In this document: piece by piece, positions 7,040 to 14,585 of the stretch | Layout: the number at the start of each line of letters is the position of its first letter | How positions within the stretch are numbered: the first letter of the stretch is position 1 | Virus record (IMG/VR): IMGVR_UViG_3300032883_000050 | Location: 1-32,346 of that record | Reading direction: 5' to 3' (one strand) | DNA length: 32,346 nucleotides | Origin: a virus | The notes under the pieces: model-generated | What the model saw: only the letters and a program-made list of their open reading frames with translations | Databases searched by the model: none | Told to the model about the DNA's origin: nothing | Made by a program: the position numbers and the translations under genes

Positions 7040-10000
7040 TATGGAATTTCCCGCAATCCCAGTTTTTGCTTTGCCGTGCCGTTGAGTTCGTAGTCCCAGG
7101 AAATATCGTTGACCAGATAATCCTTGCCCGTTATCGAGTTGGTGATTCGGTCTTCGATCTCGCCCGGATAAACCGCAATGTCGCTATTCATCGTCGTAGC
7201 ATTATTCTGTTCCTCGGCTAGATTCGCGACGGTCAATCCATCCGCATACGCTTGCTCGTTAGAGAATCCGCGCACATAATCGAATTTTTTGAACACGCGC
7301 AAGCCCACGCGCGCCAATGCTTCGGCAAAGAATCTAAGCGCAGTATGATTCGACGTTGGCTTGATTTGTCCAATCGCATATCGATTCGTCTGCCCCGTTT
7401 CGGTTGCCTGAATCGTGTCTGAATAGGTATCTACACTCACGCGCCGCGAGGCGGGCAAAGACACGATGCGGAGCGAATTGTCAAAGCGCATGAAATACTT
7501 GTAACCCGTCTTGGCTGGGTCAAATAACTTGCCAAGTGCAGTCAACGCCGTTTCGCCTTCATCGGTCAACCAATACGGCACGATTTGATTCAAGTGGGGT
7601 ATTCGCAGATTCGTAAATGTCGCCACGCCGACTCCAAAATATCCTGGGACATTCGCAGCAGGCGCATAGTAGGTTAAGGCGAGTGCTTCGTTGATCCACA
7701 CATAGACAAAATTCGTTTGGCACACCACGCGCAAATGATAAGCCGATGGAATATATTGCATCGATGATAACTGTGATACCAAAACATTCTGCCAGTAGAC
7801 CTTCATCGTTGACCCGATAACGACTTTGTAGCCCGTTGCCGCGTTGCCCTGCGTCGTAGCGCGAAAATAAACTTCAGCATTTGCGCCTGATACATCACAG
7901 TCCATCACGAAATCGCCCAGCGTGCCAAATGCAGACGGCAACCAACCCGCTACTAAGTCCGCTGTAACCCCGAACGCATCAGGTGTGATATTGAGAACGT
8001 GCGCGCGCGCGGAAATATGATGCGCCAAATCTTCTAACGTATGAACGGCTTCGCCGCTTGTCCAATTCATCGAACGGAATTGCGTGAGTCCGCCGTCGCT
8101 ATCGATGAAGATACACGCCGCGAGCGACTTGCCCGATTCAGTTGACCATGTTCCGCCGCCGTCTGTGCTTGACTTAGTTGTGCCATGCGAGCCGCCCGTA
8201 TCGGTATACCACTCCCAGGATTGCCCGCCACCTAGCGCGCCGTTGAAAGTTACATAGAGCCAGTAAAGAGACGAAGCGGCAAGACGCACATTCGACGGCA
8301 CGGGTTGATATTTCCATGCGGGCGCGTCCGTTGCGCCATAGTTGAGCGACTTGACGCTGACCGAATAAATGACATTTTCCTCAACCGTGACATTGGCGGG
8401 ACTGCCCCCGCTGTCGGCTACAATGCCTACGGTCAAGTCGGCGGGCTGTCCCGTCTGCGTAAAGAGTCCCGCGAGCGCATAGAGAATTCCTTTACTTGCG
8501 GGCGTTGTGATTTGGACTGCCCACATTTTAGGACTTCCGCCGCTATCCATTGCGACCTTACCGCCCGTCGCGTCGGTGTTGCCAATTGCGCCCGATGGAC
8601 TAGAGACACTATGCCCCAGGAGTCCCCAGTATCCTTGATTGGCAGGAATGCTTTTGACTGTTGGCGCATGGACTGAATAGTCAATGACTGTTGTCCAATG
8701 AACGGGCGTTGCTTCCGTCGAGACCTCTGCCAAAACATGATCGTGGTATTGAGTCACCTTTAGCCAATACCAGGTATCGGGCGAAAGCGATTGCGATGCG
8801 CCGACATAGACGATATTGATGTCATACGAATAAATCTTGTGACCCGCCGTTGTCGGAACGGCTGGAACGATAACCCACTTACCCAAAATAACCCAGTAAG
8901 CAATTGAATAGAATTGTCGTTCGCCTTGCGCCTTGTCGCCTTGAAACATAATCGCGGCAGTATTGGCGACGTTGACATTGCCCTCGAAACTAAAACGAAA
9001 CTCCATCGACCCGTCCGAGACAATCGGCTGTTGTAAATAAGCCGCTGTTTCGTAACTGACCGCGTTTGGGTCTTGCGGCACACAGGTCAAATCTGTTGTC
9101 ACGCCGTCAAGCCCGATGTAGAACCGCGAGCCATTGATCGGCAGAATTGCGGTCAAGTCGCAAAATGAATCATACACACTTTGCTTGGGCGAGTTATATT
9201 CGTAAGTCGTATCCTCTGACAAATCACGCAAGCGGAGCATCGAATCGCCTGCGATTACATCCAGGGTGTCGCGGTAAGAACCAGGTTGCATTTCCTTCTT
9301 ACCGTCGATGCTGTCAATCCACTCGTAGCCGATGGTACACATTTCCGCGCCGTTTGTCGTCACCCAGCCGTTCTTGCGAATCAAGCGCGCGCCAGGAATG
9401 AGAATTGAGTTGCCATCAAACATCTTGGCGACATTCTGAATCGTTGTTCTGGTTTGCAATGACCCAGGCGCAGTAGGGCGCGAGAACGAATAGGATTGCG
9501 CTTGCTTTGTCACGTCGAGGACTTTGCTCGAATTGGTTACGCCGACAAGTGAGGTTGCCGCACAAGAAAACTTGCTACCTGTCTTGCTCACCATGTAGAC
9601 CTTGCTACCACTCACCGTCAAGTAGGCGTGCTTCAAGTCATTCAACGTAAACGCCGTGCCGCCGTTGTGTTGGTTGATTCCGACAATTGCCTCGTCAGCG
9701 TCGGATGAAACGCCCGCAAGATATTCCTTGCGCGACCAATGTTCGCCGTCGCTGGAACGGAAATAGCATAGGTGATAGGTCAGGACGTTGATTTCTTTGC
9801 CGCACTCTAGCGCGATAATCCAGTACTCGCCGTTGATGACTTGCAGGCGCGGGAACGTCACAAACATTTGACTGGCTTGATTCCATTCGGCAACGGCAAC
9901 AGACGCATAGACGCAAGTCGGTTGCGACCAATACAAATGACCCGCTCCATCATCGACGCATCGCATCACGTAAATTCCAGAATCCCAGCCGTTGCGGAGT

Positions 10001-10347
10001 CGGTTCGCGTAAAAGCAAATCAGGTCTTGCGTGCCACTCATAGCGACTGAGGAAATATACGGCGTGTCGGTTGTCACACCATCGGGCAAGAGAACAGGCG
10101 TGTGCTGTGCTAAATCCTGATACTGCATATCCCAGGACGCGGTTGACTTTTTTACATAATCGCCGCTTGCCGTTCCGTTGAGCGAATAGACCGTCGTCGG
10201 TGTTGCCCACGCGGGCGCGCCCGCATCCGTAACCCAGTCCCCAAGACGCCAATCATCGATAACGACTTGCCCCGCCAAATGAACTTGGACGGGATGCGTC
10301 TTATGAGACGCGGCTAAAATTCTTGTCGATACAATATCTGTCTGCAT
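7039..10347 (-). CDS. Large tail hub / receptor-binding protein
   Basis: A 1102-aa protein, the largest in the window. The first half has propeller-like features (residue 205 region YFRSSDGEHWSRKEYL, an Asp-box variant). Residues about 430-600 resemble a concanavalin/LamG-type lectin fold (MEFRFSFEGNVN..., NQGYWGLLGHSV). A second lectin-like segment lies near 830-935 (GDFVMDCDVSGANAEVYFRA... PGYFGVGVATFTNLR). The last 170 residues look like the conserved end of phage minor structural or tail-hub proteins. By size and position, after the Dit-like gene, it fits the Tal or receptor-binding role. No peptidase motif was found. There is a 3-nt gap from the upstream gene. Confidence 0.75.
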   Translation of the reverse strand: MQTDIVSTRILAASHKTHPVQVHLAGQVVIDDWRLGDWVTDAGAPAWATPTTVYSLNGTASGDYVKKSTASWDMQYQDLAQHTPVLLPDGVTTDTPYISSVAMSGTQDLICFYANRLRNGWDSGIYVMRCVDDGAGHLYWSQPTCVYASVAVAEWNQASQMFVTFPRLQVINGEYWIIALECGKEINVLTYHLCYFRSSDGEHWSRKEYLAGVSSDADEAIVGINQHNGGTAFTLNDLKHAYLTVSGSKVYMVSKTGSKFSCAATSLVGVTNSSKVLDVTKQAQSYSFSRPTAPGSLQTRTTIQNVAKMFDGNSILIPGARLIRKNGWVTTNGAEMCTIGYEWIDSIDGKKEMQPGSYRDTLDVIAGDSMLRLRDLSEDTTYEYNSPKQSVYDSFCDLTAILPINGSRFYIGLDGVTTDLTCVPQDPNAVSYETAAYLQQPIVSDGSMEFRFSFEGNVNVANTAAIMFQGDKAQGERQFYSIAYWVILGKWVIVPAVPTTAGHKIYSYDINIVYVGASQSLSPDTWYWLKVTQYHDHVLAEVSTEATPVHWTTVIDYSVHAPTVKSIPANQGYWGLLGHSVSSPSGAIGNTDATGGKVAMDSGGSPKMWAVQITTPASKGILYALAGLFTQTGQPADLTVGIVADSGGSPANVTVEENVIYSVSVKSLNYGATDAPAWKYQPVPSNVRLAASSLYWLYVTFNGALGGGQSWEWYTDTGGSHGTTKSSTDGGGTWSTESGKSLAACIFIDSDGGLTQFRSMNWTSGEAVHTLEDLAHHISARAHVLNITPDAFGVTADLVAGWLPSAFGTLGDFVMDCDVSGANAEVYFRATTQGNAATGYKVVIGSTMKVYWQNVLVSQLSSMQYIPSAYHLRVVCQTNFVYVWINEALALTYYAPAANVPGYFGVGVATFTNLRIPHLNQIVPYWLTDEGETALTALGKLFDPAKTGYKYFMRFDNSLRIVSLPASRRVSVDTYSDTIQATETGQTNRYAIGQIKPTSNHTALRFFAEALARVGLRVFKKFDYVRGFSNEQAYADGLTVANLAEEQNNATTMNSDIAVYPGEIEDRITNSITGKDYLVNDISWDYELNGTAKQKLGLREIP

Positions 10348-10350
10348 GAT

Positions 10351-10785
10351 TTATGCCAGTGCGATGGCGTTCACGACCAGCGACACTTGAATCGTGAAAC
10401 GCTTTTGCGGCGTATACCATTTCGACCCGAACTTGTCGAATAACGCTTCGGTTGGTTTCGCCTCGGAGAGCGTCGCCATCCAAACACCTGTGCCGTATTT
10501 GTTCGTCGCGTTGTCTGCGCCCGCCGCAACGTGATAGTACATTCCGCGCTCATCGATATAGTCTAGGTAGACCCCTGTCGCGTGGCACTTGGTAAAACTC
10601 GCCTTGAGCGCCTCGCTCTGTGCCTGATTTATATTTAGCGTAAACGTCGGGTCTTGCGTCATAATGCCAGATTCGACGGTTAGCGGCAAGCCCAGCAACC
10701 CGCGCGAATAGGTAGACGGCGAACCAGGACGATCCGCATAGTCCGCTTTTTCGACATAGTAGAAATTGCCGTCAAGATGGATCAT
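10351..10785 (-). CDS. Distal tail (Dit)-like protein
   Basis: The start was set at the ATG giving MIHLDGNFYYVEKADYADRP (144 aa), because it overlaps the tape-measure stop as ATGA and gives the same N-terminus (MI.LDG) as its paralogue at 4702-5208. A longer in-frame start at 10830 would run into the tape-measure gene. Beta-rich with the segment FTLNINQAQSEALKASFTK. Its position, first after the tape measure and just before the hub protein, is the Dit position in siphophages. It is shorter than classic Dit proteins, so it would represent only the ring-forming N-terminal domain. Confidence 0.75.
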   Translation of the reverse strand: MIHLDGNFYYVEKADYADRPGSPSTYSRGLLGLPLTVESGIMTQDPTFTLNINQAQSEALKASFTKCHATGVYLDYIDERGMYYHVAAGADNATNKYGTGVWMATLSEAKPTEALFDKFGSKWYTPQKRFTIQVSLVVNAIALA

Positions 10786-13061
10786 GGGCGAAAGACCTCT
10801 TGCTGTAATCGTCGCTGGAAAATTGACCACACTTCGTCGGGATTGTTACTTTGAATGTTCACCGTGATATTGTTCGTGCGCGTGTTTGAACTTGTCCCGC
10901 CCGATAACGGCGTCACCGTGACCCGTTCGGGCTTGTATCCTTCCGCCACTTGTATCGTCATCGGAGATGAAACAATCGCATCCATGCCTTGCGCTGCACC
11001 AAATCCACTTGACCCGCCTCCGCCACCTCCGCCCGATTGCCCACTAATCGCCATGCTCTTTTGCCAAGCGATTTCGGCTTGCTCTGCGCCAATTGTCTGC
11101 ATAATGAGCATTAGATTCATCATGCGCGCCTTGATTTCTTCCGCGATTGCTAACGCCTTCGCCTTTTCCGCCGCAATGGTATCCTGGACTTCCTGAAGTA
11201 ATGCCGCGCGCAAATCCGTTACTTGTTCGTCGTAGCGTCGCCGTGCGTTTGCGGCTTGCTGATTCAATGCTTCTTCTTCCTGGCGCATCCGAATCGCAAG
11301 ATTGGCTAGTTGTTCCTGGTCGCGCCGTTTCGCATCCTCGACTTGCTGTTGATAGGTTCGTTGCGCGCGCGCAATCTGTTCACTCGCTGTCCGTTCCTCG
11401 ACGGTCTTTTGGTATTCGGCGTCAGATTTGAGTTTTTCAAGTTTCTGATTCTCCAGCGTCATTTGCTGGTCGAATGTCTTTTGTGCGGCGTTCTCTGTGT
11501 CCGTTGCGCGCGATTGAATGACCCCGCGCTCGTGCATTGCCGCCAGTTCGATCTCATTCTTTTCGTTTTCGGTCTTGGCTTTGCGGAGTTTGTCGCCTGT
11601 CGAATAGTCCAGTGCGGCAAGGTCGTCAAGTTTCTTTTTCTCCGCGTCGATAATCTTGGTGTTGAGGTCTTGGCGATCCTTCTCGATAGATTGGTTGATG
11701 GTCTTCAGCGCATCCGCATACTTGCGCGCTTCGTCGTTCTGTTTATCACGCAAGCCCTGTTCAATGTCAGACAGGGAATTTTGCAATGAGCGCGCCGCGT
11801 TCATAATCGAATCGTTCATCGACTGATTGGCTTGGGCAATGGCTTGCAGATTATTTTCCTCGGCTTGGACGCGGCTGAATGAGATTTGCGATAAGGTATC
11901 CTGGAGTGACCGCGCATCGCGCGCAATCGTTTCGTTCATCGTGCGATTGGCTTTGGCTATTTTGTCGGTGTCATCAATCTGCATTTTCGCAATTGCCGTA
12001 TAGTCATCACCAATTGTCTTTTGCAAATCCGATGCTTGACTATCTGCCGCCGCCATATCTAACTTTGCCTGTGTCTCTACTTTGTCTGCTTCGGCAAGCG
12101 CAATCGTAGCATCTTTGGCGCGTTGCATCGCCTGGGTATGCAATTCCAAAAATTGAGTGGCATACTTTGTAGAATCGCCCGTAGCCAAATAAGACGCAAC
12201 GGCTATAAAAGCGGCACTTGCATTGTCACCCCAGCCCTTTGTAGAACCCTGTATCTTTCCGAGTAATAACGAAAATCCCTCACCGATAATATTCAGTGCG
12301 CCAGTTCCTATTTCGGCTTGGTCAGTCAATTTCTTCAAACTGTCTGCGGCTTCGGGACTTGTCTTGGCAAAGTCTAACGCGGCTTGTGCCTGTTCTTTTG
12401 TTGCGCCAGTCAACTTCATCAAGCCAGCAATCGCATCATCCTTCTTACCAAGCGATTCGAGGTCTTTGTTCAACGCGACAATATCAGGGTCGGCTTGCAT
12501 TGCCATTTGCGCTACACCAAATATCCCAGCCGCGATTCCAGCAAGCGCAGCAATGGCGATGTTTCCAGTTACCATAAACGCCAAGAGGGTCACATTCAAT
12601 CCAAGTTCGAGGGTCTTAGAAAGTTCTTGCATGGACTTGTCTGTTTGCCCAGCGGTCAATTGCATCAACGCCATTTCCGCAATCATCAAGCCCATAATCT
12701 CGCGCCCCGCCCGCCTCGCCTCGCCCTGGGAAATTGTGGCGGTGGTTTCGCTTCTAGTCGCCGTTTCGTTTGTGTTCAATGCGGTTGTGTTCTGGGTAAC
12801 GGCTTGGGTGTTGGCTACAACCTCGGCGGTTTCTAGTTTGAAATTGGCTTTGAGATAATCCGCACTCATGCCCATCTGAAGCATGGTGTTATATTCTTTT
12901 TGGGAAATAGTTTCCAACTCAACCGTAGCGGTTGCCGTCGCTTTCGTCTGTGCGACTAATTCCGCTTCGGCTTTTCCCGCCGCTTGGGTTGCGGTAACAA
13001 ATTGCTCCGCACCCTCGGCTATAAGATGGAGACCTACTGGCTTTAAGTTGCTATCCGCCAT
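10782..13061 (-). CDS. Tape measure protein
   Basis: A 759-aa, mostly alpha-helical protein. A hydrophobic stretch at residues about 153-188 (TLLAFMVTGNIAIAALAGI...) suits the membrane-insertion region of tape measures. Residues about 300-660 form long coiled coils rich in K, E, Q and A, with two diverged copies of a motif, ARSLQDTLSQI and ARSLQNSLSDI. A glycine run (SGGGGGGGSSG) links this to a short beta C-terminus (NNITVNIQSNNPDEVW). The general rule of about 0.15 nm tail per residue predicts a tail of roughly 110 nm. It overlaps the chaperone second frame by 11 nt upstream and the Dit-like gene by 4 nt downstream. Confidence 0.9.
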   Translation of the reverse strand: MADSNLKPVGLHLIAEGAEQFVTATQAAGKAEAELVAQTKATATATVELETISQKEYNTMLQMGMSADYLKANFKLETAEVVANTQAVTQNTTALNTNETATRSETTATISQGEARRAGREIMGLMIAEMALMQLTAGQTDKSMQELSKTLELGLNVTLLAFMVTGNIAIAALAGIAAGIFGVAQMAMQADPDIVALNKDLESLGKKDDAIAGLMKLTGATKEQAQAALDFAKTSPEAADSLKKLTDQAEIGTGALNIIGEGFSLLLGKIQGSTKGWGDNASAAFIAVASYLATGDSTKYATQFLELHTQAMQRAKDATIALAEADKVETQAKLDMAAADSQASDLQKTIGDDYTAIAKMQIDDTDKIAKANRTMNETIARDARSLQDTLSQISFSRVQAEENNLQAIAQANQSMNDSIMNAARSLQNSLSDIEQGLRDKQNDEARKYADALKTINQSIEKDRQDLNTKIIDAEKKKLDDLAALDYSTGDKLRKAKTENEKNEIELAAMHERGVIQSRATDTENAAQKTFDQQMTLENQKLEKLKSDAEYQKTVEERTASEQIARAQRTYQQQVEDAKRRDQEQLANLAIRMRQEEEALNQQAANARRRYDEQVTDLRAALLQEVQDTIAAEKAKALAIAEEIKARMMNLMLIMQTIGAEQAEIAWQKSMAISGQSGGGGGGGSSGFGAAQGMDAIVSSPMTIQVAEGYKPERVTVTPLSGGTSSNTRTNNITVNIQSNNPDEVWSIFQRRLQQEVFRP

Positions 13062-13227
13062 TTTTACTCATTGCCTCTTTTGCCAAAGTTCCCTCGATTT
13101 GTCCATGCGCGCGATAATGCGCCACGATCTCGCTTTGTTCCTCGCCGTCCAATGCTAGAAATTCTTTCCACTGATAACCCAGGAAGCGCGCCGCTTCCCG
13201 CATTTCATACTCGCCCGAATAACTCAC
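13051..13227 (-). CDS. Tail assembly chaperone, second frame (GT-type extension)
   Basis: A short frame of 58 codons if read from GTG at 13227; the frame is open from 13302. It contains RFLGYQWKEFLALDGEEQSE and IVAHYRAHGQIEGTLAKE, the 'GEEQSxIVAHYRxxxQIxAxLA' pattern typical of the second tail assembly chaperone product. It lies exactly between the first chaperone gene and the tape measure, overlapping the tape-measure start by 11 nt. In many siphophages this part is made only by ribosomal frameshifting from the first gene; here the needed shift is +1 (or -2). A candidate slip site is TTT C at 13285-13282. Independent GTG initiation (GAGA upstream) cannot be excluded. Confidence 0.65.
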   Translation of the reverse strand: MSYSGEYEMREAARFLGYQWKEFLALDGEEQSEIVAHYRAHGQIEGTLAKEAMSKNGG

Positions 13228-13258
13228 GCCGCTTTTCTCTGTGCGGTAACTGAAAATA

Positions 13259-13819
13259 TCACGCTGTCGATATTGTATTCGGAAATCGGCCGAGCGTTTC
13301 GCTCACCGCCTGTTCTGTGACTTGTGAGCGCCGTTGAATCGCCGCAAAGAGTTCGCCGTAGCCGTCGCCTGTGCCGACCGCGATATTCCAGATGTAGACA
13401 AACTTGTCGCCAGGATCAAGCGCAACCCCTTGCGCTTTCATCGATTCGCGCAATTGCGTGACGGCGCTTTTGTCCACTTCGCACTGAATCGCATAATCGG
13501 CAAAGACGCGCATTGCCTTTTCGTTGACCCAGGTTACTTTTGCCGCGTTCCATTCAGCCAGTAATCGCTGATAGGTCGGATGAGACGGATTCGGTTCGTC
13601 AATCTTTTCGTTATCGCCATAGTCAATCTTTTGCGTCGGCGGTTTCGGCGCGGGGAATTGTTTTTCGTATTCGGTGTGCAGTTGCGCCGTGACCGTGAAT
13701 GGACACTTGCGATAGCGCAAAACAATCCCAGTATCCTTACAAATAAATTCGTGAGGATATTCTTCGGGTCGATTACTTGTTGCAGGCATTTTCACTGCTC
13801 CCTTCTTTTTACTTGACAT
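13259..13819 (-). CDS. Tail assembly chaperone, first frame (gpG-like)
   Basis: A 186-aa acidic protein; the ending 'YIWNIAVGTGDGYGELFAAIQRRSQVTEQAV' region and its place directly before the tape measure identify it as the tail assembly chaperone, which coats the tape measure during tail assembly and is absent from the virion. Two starts are plausible: ATG at 13819 (AAGAAGA upstream) or ATG at 13789, giving MPATSNRPEE, with the better AAGGGAG site 8 nt upstream. The 13819 start codon overlaps the -35 box of the divergent HNH promoter. The frame ends in TGA at 13259 inside the open second frame. Confidence 0.8.
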   Translation of the reverse strand: MSSKKKGAVKMPATSNRPEEYPHEFICKDTGIVLRYRKCPFTVTAQLHTEYEKQFPAPKPPTQKIDYGDNEKIDEPNPSHPTYQRLLAEWNAAKVTWVNEKAMRVFADYAIQCEVDKSAVTQLRESMKAQGVALDPGDKFVYIWNIAVGTGDGYGELFAAIQRRSQVTEQAVSETLGRFPNTISTA

Positions 13820-13841
13820 TAAATCTTCTTTCTGTTATACT
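13813..13841 (+). promoter_or_regulatory. Sigma70 promoter of the first HNH cassette
   Basis: TTGACA (13813-13818), a 17-nt spacer, then TATACT (13836-13841): near-perfect consensus on the plus strand. The -35 hexamer overlaps the CAT that is the start codon of the minus-strand tail chaperone gene. It points at the HNH gene 13970-14488, giving an untranslated leader of about 120 nt. Confidence 0.85.
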
Positions 13842-13847
13842 ACTTTC

Positions 13848-13946
13848 GCTTGTAAGAAATCGCGTTTTTGTTTTACTACTCTGTCGCCCCTGATTCGGGA
13901 AGATTTGCTAAACGCATTTCTTACAAGCCCCGATGAAAGGGGCGAC
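13848..13946 (+). ncRNA. Leader RNA of the first HNH gene, 19-bp stem with pseudoknot
   Basis: Positions 13848-13860 pair perfectly with 13916-13928 (13 bp). After a single bulged C at 13861 the pairing continues with 13862-13867 against 13910-13915 (6 bp). The 42-nt loop contains GTCGCCCCT (13883-13891), which is the exact complement of AGGGGCGAC (13938-13946) downstream of the stem, so an H-type pseudoknot is possible. A competing small hairpin CCCC/GGGG (13928-13942 region) overlaps it. The stem begins close to the expected transcription start. It is followed by CGTTTTTGAAAGGA, which holds the ribosome binding site, so the fold could gate translation or termination. No known class was recognised. 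Confidence 0.65.
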
Positions 13947-13969
13947 TTTCGTTTTTGAAAGGATGATAC

Positions 13970-14488
13970 ATGAAACAAATTCCCTTATCGCTTCAGGGCA
14001 AACACGGCGGGAACTTCTACACGTTGGTAAGTGACATTGATTCTAACCTAACTCTACTTAGGTGGTTTGCTGTCAAAAAAGACGGTGATCGAATCTATGC
14101 CGCAAGACATTTGCCGAAACTTATATCATTCCGTAAGGAAATCATATATTTGCACGATGTCATTGCCCAGCGTATAGGATTGGACACCAAGAGTTTTCAA
14201 GTTGACCATCGTAACAATAACTCCCTGGATAACCAAAGACACAATCTACGCGAGGCAACCTATTCTCAAAATAGATGCAATCGCGGAAAAACTTGCGAAA
14301 ACCAGAGCGGCTACAAGGGTGTTTGTTGGCACGAACACACCCATAAATGGAAAGCATCTATTCAGATAAAAGGAAAATCTATCTATCTGGGAATATATCC
14401 AGAAAAGGCAGACGCCGCACGCGCTTACAATGATGCCGCTAAAAAATATCACGGTGAGTTTGCTGTTCTGAATGACATCAAGGATTGA
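13970..14488 (+). CDS. HNH homing endonuclease with AP2 DNA-binding domain
   Basis: A 172-aa free-standing endonuclease. The HNH part is around residues 60-100: the first His at 62 (YLHDVI), D79-H80 in QVDHRNNN, and N92 in RHNLREAT. Residues 112-168 form an AP2 domain (SGYKGVCWHE, KWKASI, YLGIYPEKADAARAYN, AAKKYHGEFAVLN), which binds DNA. AAAGGA lies 6 nt before the ATG. It is transcribed against the tail operon and sits between the tail tube candidate and the tail chaperone. It nicks or cuts DNA and so spreads itself among related phages. A weak hairpin (14494-14512) follows the stop but has no T-run. Confidence 0.92.
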   Translation: MKQIPLSLQGKHGGNFYTLVSDIDSNLTLLRWFAVKKDGDRIYAARHLPKLISFRKEIIYLHDVIAQRIGLDTKSFQVDHRNNNSLDNQRHNLREATYSQNRCNRGKTCENQSGYKGVCWHEHTHKWKASIQIKGKSIYLGIYPEKADAARAYNDAAKKYHGEFAVLNDIKD

Positions 14489-14585
14489 CATTTGTCCTTT
14501 ACCAAAAAGGGCAGAGCGCATCACTATTCAAGTGACACGATCTGCCGTTGCCCGTTTGTTTCCTGCGGAGCAGGGTCGAGTTAGT

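Noticed and set aside
12223-12858. Plus-strand open frame of 211 codons
   Set aside because: It lies fully opposite the tape-measure coding region, has no ribosome binding site or promoter, and its composition mirrors the codon use of the minus strand.
13842-13969. Group I intron or small self-cleaving ribozyme before the HNH gene
   Set aside because: The neighbouring genes are complete and on the other strand, so nothing is split. The conserved cores of hammerhead (CUGAUGA with GAAA) or group I introns could not be found.
14494-14512. Terminator after the first HNH gene
   Set aside because: A 7-bp stem with one G-U pair is present but no T-run follows, so termination there is not supported.
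14246-14524. Minus-strand frame of 92 codons with a hydrophobic helix
   Set aside because: Antisense to the AP2 domain of the HNH gene, whose motifs are unmistakable; the hydrophobic run comes from Lys/Asn/Glu codons read backwards.
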